This document shows, in pieces, positions 61,606-64,000 of a DNA stretch of 64,000 bases. Numbering within the stretch: the stretch's first letter is position 1; the number at the start of each line of letters is the position of its first letter. A program made the translations under genes and the position numbers. The notes under the pieces were generated by a model, which worked only from the letters and a program-made list of their open reading frames with translations, ran no database searches and was not told the origin of the DNA. The stretch spans positions 83,139 to 147,138 of the forward strand of contig NZ_JARVKW010000017.1 in assembly GCF_029813775.1 (NCBI RefSeq), given 5' to 3'. The DNA is from Streptomyces sp. DH24. GTDB lineage: Bacteria > Actinomycetota > Actinomycetes > Streptomycetales > Streptomycetaceae.

Positions 61606-63531
61606 TCAGTCCTCGTCGCCACGCTGAACGGCGACGTCCGTGCCGCCGTCCTCGACCTCTTCCTCGACCTCAGCCTCGGCCTTGGCCTTGGCCTCGTTGC
61701 CGATCTCGTCCTCGGCCTCGTTCTCCGCCTCGTTCTCGTCGAGGGCGTCGACGAACTCGACACCGTCCAGCTCGGCGAGCCGGTCCGAGGCGTCCGTGCT
61801 GCCGTCCCGGTCGGACTCCACGGCCTTCGCGAACCACTCCCTCGCCTCACCGCTGCGACCGGCCGCGAGCAGGGCGTCGGCGTACGCGTAGCGCAGCCGC
61901 GCGGTCCACGGCTGAACGGAGTTGGAGGCCAGCTCGGGGCTCTGCAACGTCACGATGGCCGCGTCCAGCTGCCCCATGTCACGCCGGGCGCCGGCCGCGA
62001 CGAGCCGCATCTCGACCTGCCCGGCCTTGTCGAGCTTGTGCACCTCGGGAGCCCCGGCCATGTCCAGCGCCTTCTCGGGCCGGCCGAGCCCACGCTCGCA
62101 GTCGGCCATGACGGGCCACAGCTCCACGCTGCCCGTCATCCGCCGCGCCGCCCGGAACTCGGCGAGCGCCTCGCCGTACTTCTGGTTGGCGTACGCCGCG
62201 AACCCGGCCGCCTCCCGTACGGCGGCGACCCGCGAGGCCAGACGCAGGGCCACCCTGGAGTAGCCGTAGGCGCCCTCGGGGTCCTCGTCGATGAGCCGGG
62301 CGACCATCACCAGGTTCTTGGCGACGTCCTCCGCGAGCGTCTTCGGCAGGCTTTGCAGCTCCTGCCGCACGTCCTTGTCGATCTCGTCGCCGGTCACGTC
62401 CTCGGGGATCGGCAGCCGCTTGATCGGCTCGCGGTCCCGGTCCCGCTCGTCACGGAACCGGCCACCGCCGCCACCACGCCGGTCTTCCCGACGGTCGTCG
62501 CGCCGGTCGTCCCGGCCCCGGAACCCACCGGGACGCCCACCCCGGTCGTCCCGACGGGGCCCACGGCCACCACGGTCGTCCCGGCCCCGGAACCCACCGC
62601 GCTCGCCACGGTTGTCGTCACGGCGGAAACCACCACGCTCACCGCGGTCGTCGTCACGACGGAAACCACCACGCTCACCGCCGTTGTCGTCACGACGGAA
62701 ACCACCGCGAGGCCCGCGGTCGTCACTGCGACGGTCGTCACGCCTGTCATCGCGCCGGTCGTCGGTACGCCGGTCGTCACGCCTGTCGTCACGGCGGTCA
62801 TCGCGACGGAAGCCGCCACGGTCGTCGCGCCGGAAACCACGGTCCCGGTCATCGCGCCGGTCGTCGGTACGTCGGTCGTCGCGACGGACGTCCCGCCTGT
62901 CATCACGACGCTCGTCACGCCGATCATCGCGGCGGTCGTCGCGGCGGAAGCCACCGCGAGACCCACGATCGTCGCCACGTCGGTCGTCCACCCGGCGGTC
63001 GTCACGGCGGCCGTAACCCCCGCTCCCCCCGCCACGGTTGTCGTCACGCCGGAAGGTGGGACGGTCGCCCCGCGCACCGCGGTCACCGCGATCGTCCCGA
63101 CGGTCGTCGCGCCTCTCGTGGGGGCGATCGTCTCGCCTGTCGTCACGGCGGTCATCGCGGCGGAAGCCGGTGCGCGGGCCCCGGTCGTCGCGGCGCGGGC
63201 CACGGTCCCGGTCGTCACGCCGGCCGAATCCCCCGCCACGGTTGTCGTCGCGCCGGAAGCCGCCCCGATCACCACGGTCGTCGCCACGGCGGTCATCGCT
63301 TCGACGGTCGTCTCCGCGCCGGTCGTCACGCCGGTCGTCACGGCGGAAACCGCCGCGGTCGCCTTCCCGACGGACGTAGCCACCACGGTCATTGTCACGG
63401 CGGTCGTTGTCGCGACGGAAGCCGCCACGGTCTCCGCGCTGACCTCCACGGTCGTTGCGGTCGCCGCGGTCACCACTGTCCCGTCGCCGCTGGTCGCGCT
63501 CCGGTCGGTCGTCGGGAGAGTTGGTGGACAT
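61606..63531 (-). CDS. Arg/Asp/Gly-repeat protein with C-terminal TPR-like domain
   Basis: A 641-residue protein. Residues ~15-390 are low-complexity, built from RDDRRDDRR, GGFRRDD, DRGERGGF and similar units. A helical domain (about 400-600) has TPR-like character (YGYSRVALRLASRVAAVREA, YGEALAEFRAARRM, DALLAAGRSGEAREWF). The C-terminus is very acidic. RGG/RDD repeats usually bind RNA or drive condensation, so an RNA-linked role is possible, but this is inferred. AGGAG lies before ATG at 63531. The gene is immediately downstream of the rRNA operon. Confidence 0.8.
   Translation of the reverse strand: MSTNSPDDRPERDQRRRDSGDRGDRNDRGGQRGDRGGFRRDNDRRDNDRGGYVRREGDRGGFRRDDRRDDRRGDDRRSDDRRGDDRGDRGGFRRDDNRGGGFGRRDDRDRGPRRDDRGPRTGFRRDDRRDDRRDDRPHERRDDRRDDRGDRGARGDRPTFRRDDNRGGGSGGYGRRDDRRVDDRRGDDRGSRGGFRRDDRRDDRRDERRDDRRDVRRDDRRTDDRRDDRDRGFRRDDRGGFRRDDRRDDRRDDRRTDDRRDDRRDDRRSDDRGPRGGFRRDDNGGERGGFRRDDDRGERGGFRRDDNRGERGGFRGRDDRGGRGPRRDDRGGRPGGFRGRDDRRDDRREDRRGGGGGRFRDERDRDREPIKRLPIPEDVTGDEIDKDVRQELQSLPKTLAEDVAKNLVMVARLIDEDPEGAYGYSRVALRLASRVAAVREAAGFAAYANQKYGEALAEFRAARRMTGSVELWPVMADCERGLGRPEKALDMAGAPEVHKLDKAGQVEMRLVAAGARRDMGQLDAAIVTLQSPELASNSVQPWTARLRYAYADALLAAGRSGEAREWFAKAVESDRDGSTDASDRLAELDGVEFVDALDENEAENEAEDEIGNEAKAKAEAEVEEEVEDGGTDVAVQRGDED
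62450..63430 (-). repeat. Imperfect tandem repeats encoding the Arg/Asp/Gly region
   Basis: Nearly 1 kb of short imperfect repeats (variants of CGG/CGT/GAC/GAC codon blocks) encodes the repeated RDD/RGG units. Copies differ by synonymous and small changes, as expected for replication slippage in coding DNA. Confidence 0.85.
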
Positions 63532-63617
63532 GGTGACTCCTGTCATCGGTACCGCAAGTCATTCTCGCGCAGCCGGGTACCCGGCGCGCTCCGGGCTGTG
63601 CTTGTTTCAGAACAACA

Positions 63618-63663
63618 AAAGGACCCCTGGTCCCAGCTGTACGCTGGTGACCAGGGGTCCTTT
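63618..63663 (-). terminator. rRNA operon terminator
   Basis: A perfect 15-base stem AAAGGACCCCTGGTC/GACCAGGGGTCCTTT encloses a second small stem CCAGC/GCTGG. On the minus strand it is followed by TTTTGTTGTT, the expected T-rich tail. It lies just beyond the 5S gene. Confidence 0.88.
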
Positions 63664-63673
63664 CCAAAGATTG

Positions 63674-63791
63674 TTCGGCGGTGTCCTACTCTCCCACAGG
63701 GTCCCCCCTGCAGTACCATCGGCGCTGTAAGGCTTAGCTTCCGGGTTCGGAATGTAACCGGGCGTTTCCCCTACGCTATGACCACCGAAAC
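63674..63791 (-). rRNA. rrf: 5S ribosomal RNA
   Basis: About 118 bases read on the minus strand match the 5S rRNA pattern: the 5' end GTTTCGGTGGTCATAGCG, then CGCCCGGTTACATTCCGAAC, AAGCTAAGCC, and the 3' end CACCGCCGAACA that pairs with the 5' end. Exact termini may differ by one or two bases. Confidence 0.93.
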
Positions 63792-63897
63792 CCTAATGGT
63801 TTCGAGCGAACAAGCACACTCTTCAATTGTGAGTTCAGCTCAAAAGCCGACAACTGTTCGTTGTCTCAGAACTAACACAGTGGACGCGAGCAACTGA

Positions 63898-64000
63898 GGA
63901 CAAGCCCTCGGCCTATTAGTACCGGTCAACTCCACCCATTACTGGGCTTCCATATCCGGCCTATCAACCCAGTCGTCTACTGGGAGCCTTACCCTCTCTA
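63898..64000 (-). rRNA. rrl: 23S ribosomal RNA, 3' end only (cut by window edge)
   Basis: The minus-strand sequence (GTTGACCGGTACTAATAGG and GAGGGCTTGTCC) is the conserved 3' end of 23S rRNA. It continues past the window. A ~105-base spacer separates it from 5S. The exact 3' end is approximate. Confidence 0.9.

Noticed and set aside
61582..63897. A 771-codon Val/Thr/Pro repeat frame antisense to the repeat protein
   Set aside because: The repetition is the complement of the RDD codons, and the frame runs on into the 5S rRNA gene.

Overview
The window is a chromosomal segment of a Streptomyces or very close relative. GC content is very high, codon third positions are almost all G or C, GTG and TTG starts are common, and the gene set is typical of the genus: sprD/sprB-type secreted proteases, a SepF-like protein, and the actinobacterial block from der to tlyA. 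It ends in an rRNA operon read on the minus strand. About 56 protein genes, one 5S rRNA and the 3' end of one 23S rRNA can be supported. No tRNA, insertion sequence, prophage or complete CRISPR array is visible.

Layout. 1-5.1 kb: acetyltransferases, a DUF402 protein, a methyltransferase, a sortase-anchored AA10 polysaccharide monooxygenase and a secreted lipase. 5.3-9.9 kb: an error-prone repair pair (dnaE2 and an ImuB-like Y-family protein) behind a LexA box. 10-13.7 kb: a membrane protein and two streptogrisin-type proteases. 14-25.3 kb: a DUF5685 protein with a very cysteine-rich tail, an SflA-like SepF paralogue, an acyl-CoA dehydrogenase, an MFS exporter, a PAP2 phosphatase, an I78-type inhibitor, an orphan ctaD, an Rpf/LysM protein and two conserved unknowns. 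25.3-29.8 kb: der, plsC-like, cmk, tyrA and aroH in one direction. 30-33.9 kb: a Rieske lipoprotein, two RlaP-type nucleotidyltransferases, an ADP-ribosylglycohydrolase and an NrtR-like Nudix regulator with its own operator, next to a broken ECF sigma factor gene. 34.1-38.8 kb: parA-like, an RHH-like protein, scpA, scpB and rluB, each gene overlapping or nearly abutting the next. 39-45.3 kb: ald, an NTPase/TPR protein, an ADP-ribose pyrophosphatase and pyrG. 45.8-55.2 kb: a GH15 enzyme, a PucR regulator, a glycosyltransferase, a MraY-like protein, recN, nadK and tlyA. 55.3-61.5 kb: small conserved genes, an iron-boxed siderophore ABC importer, a HAD phosphatase and a DUF1015 protein. 61.6-64 kb: an Arg/Asp/Gly-repeat TPR protein, then 5S and 23S rRNA.

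How the genes work together. Three functional units stand out. The first is an SOS-controlled mutasome. The second is chromosome maintenance and cell growth (parA-scpAB-rluB, der, cmk, recN). The third is a compact NAD/ADP-ribose and RNA-end-processing neighbourhood. At least ten genes carry a TANNNT hexamer 6-8 bases before the start codon, which predicts leaderless transcripts. The leads I would follow first are the NrtR/RlaP/ADP-ribosylglycohydrolase locus, the cysteine-rich DUF5685 tail, the repeat protein beside the rRNA operon, and a possible two-repeat CRISPR remnant between recN and nadK.
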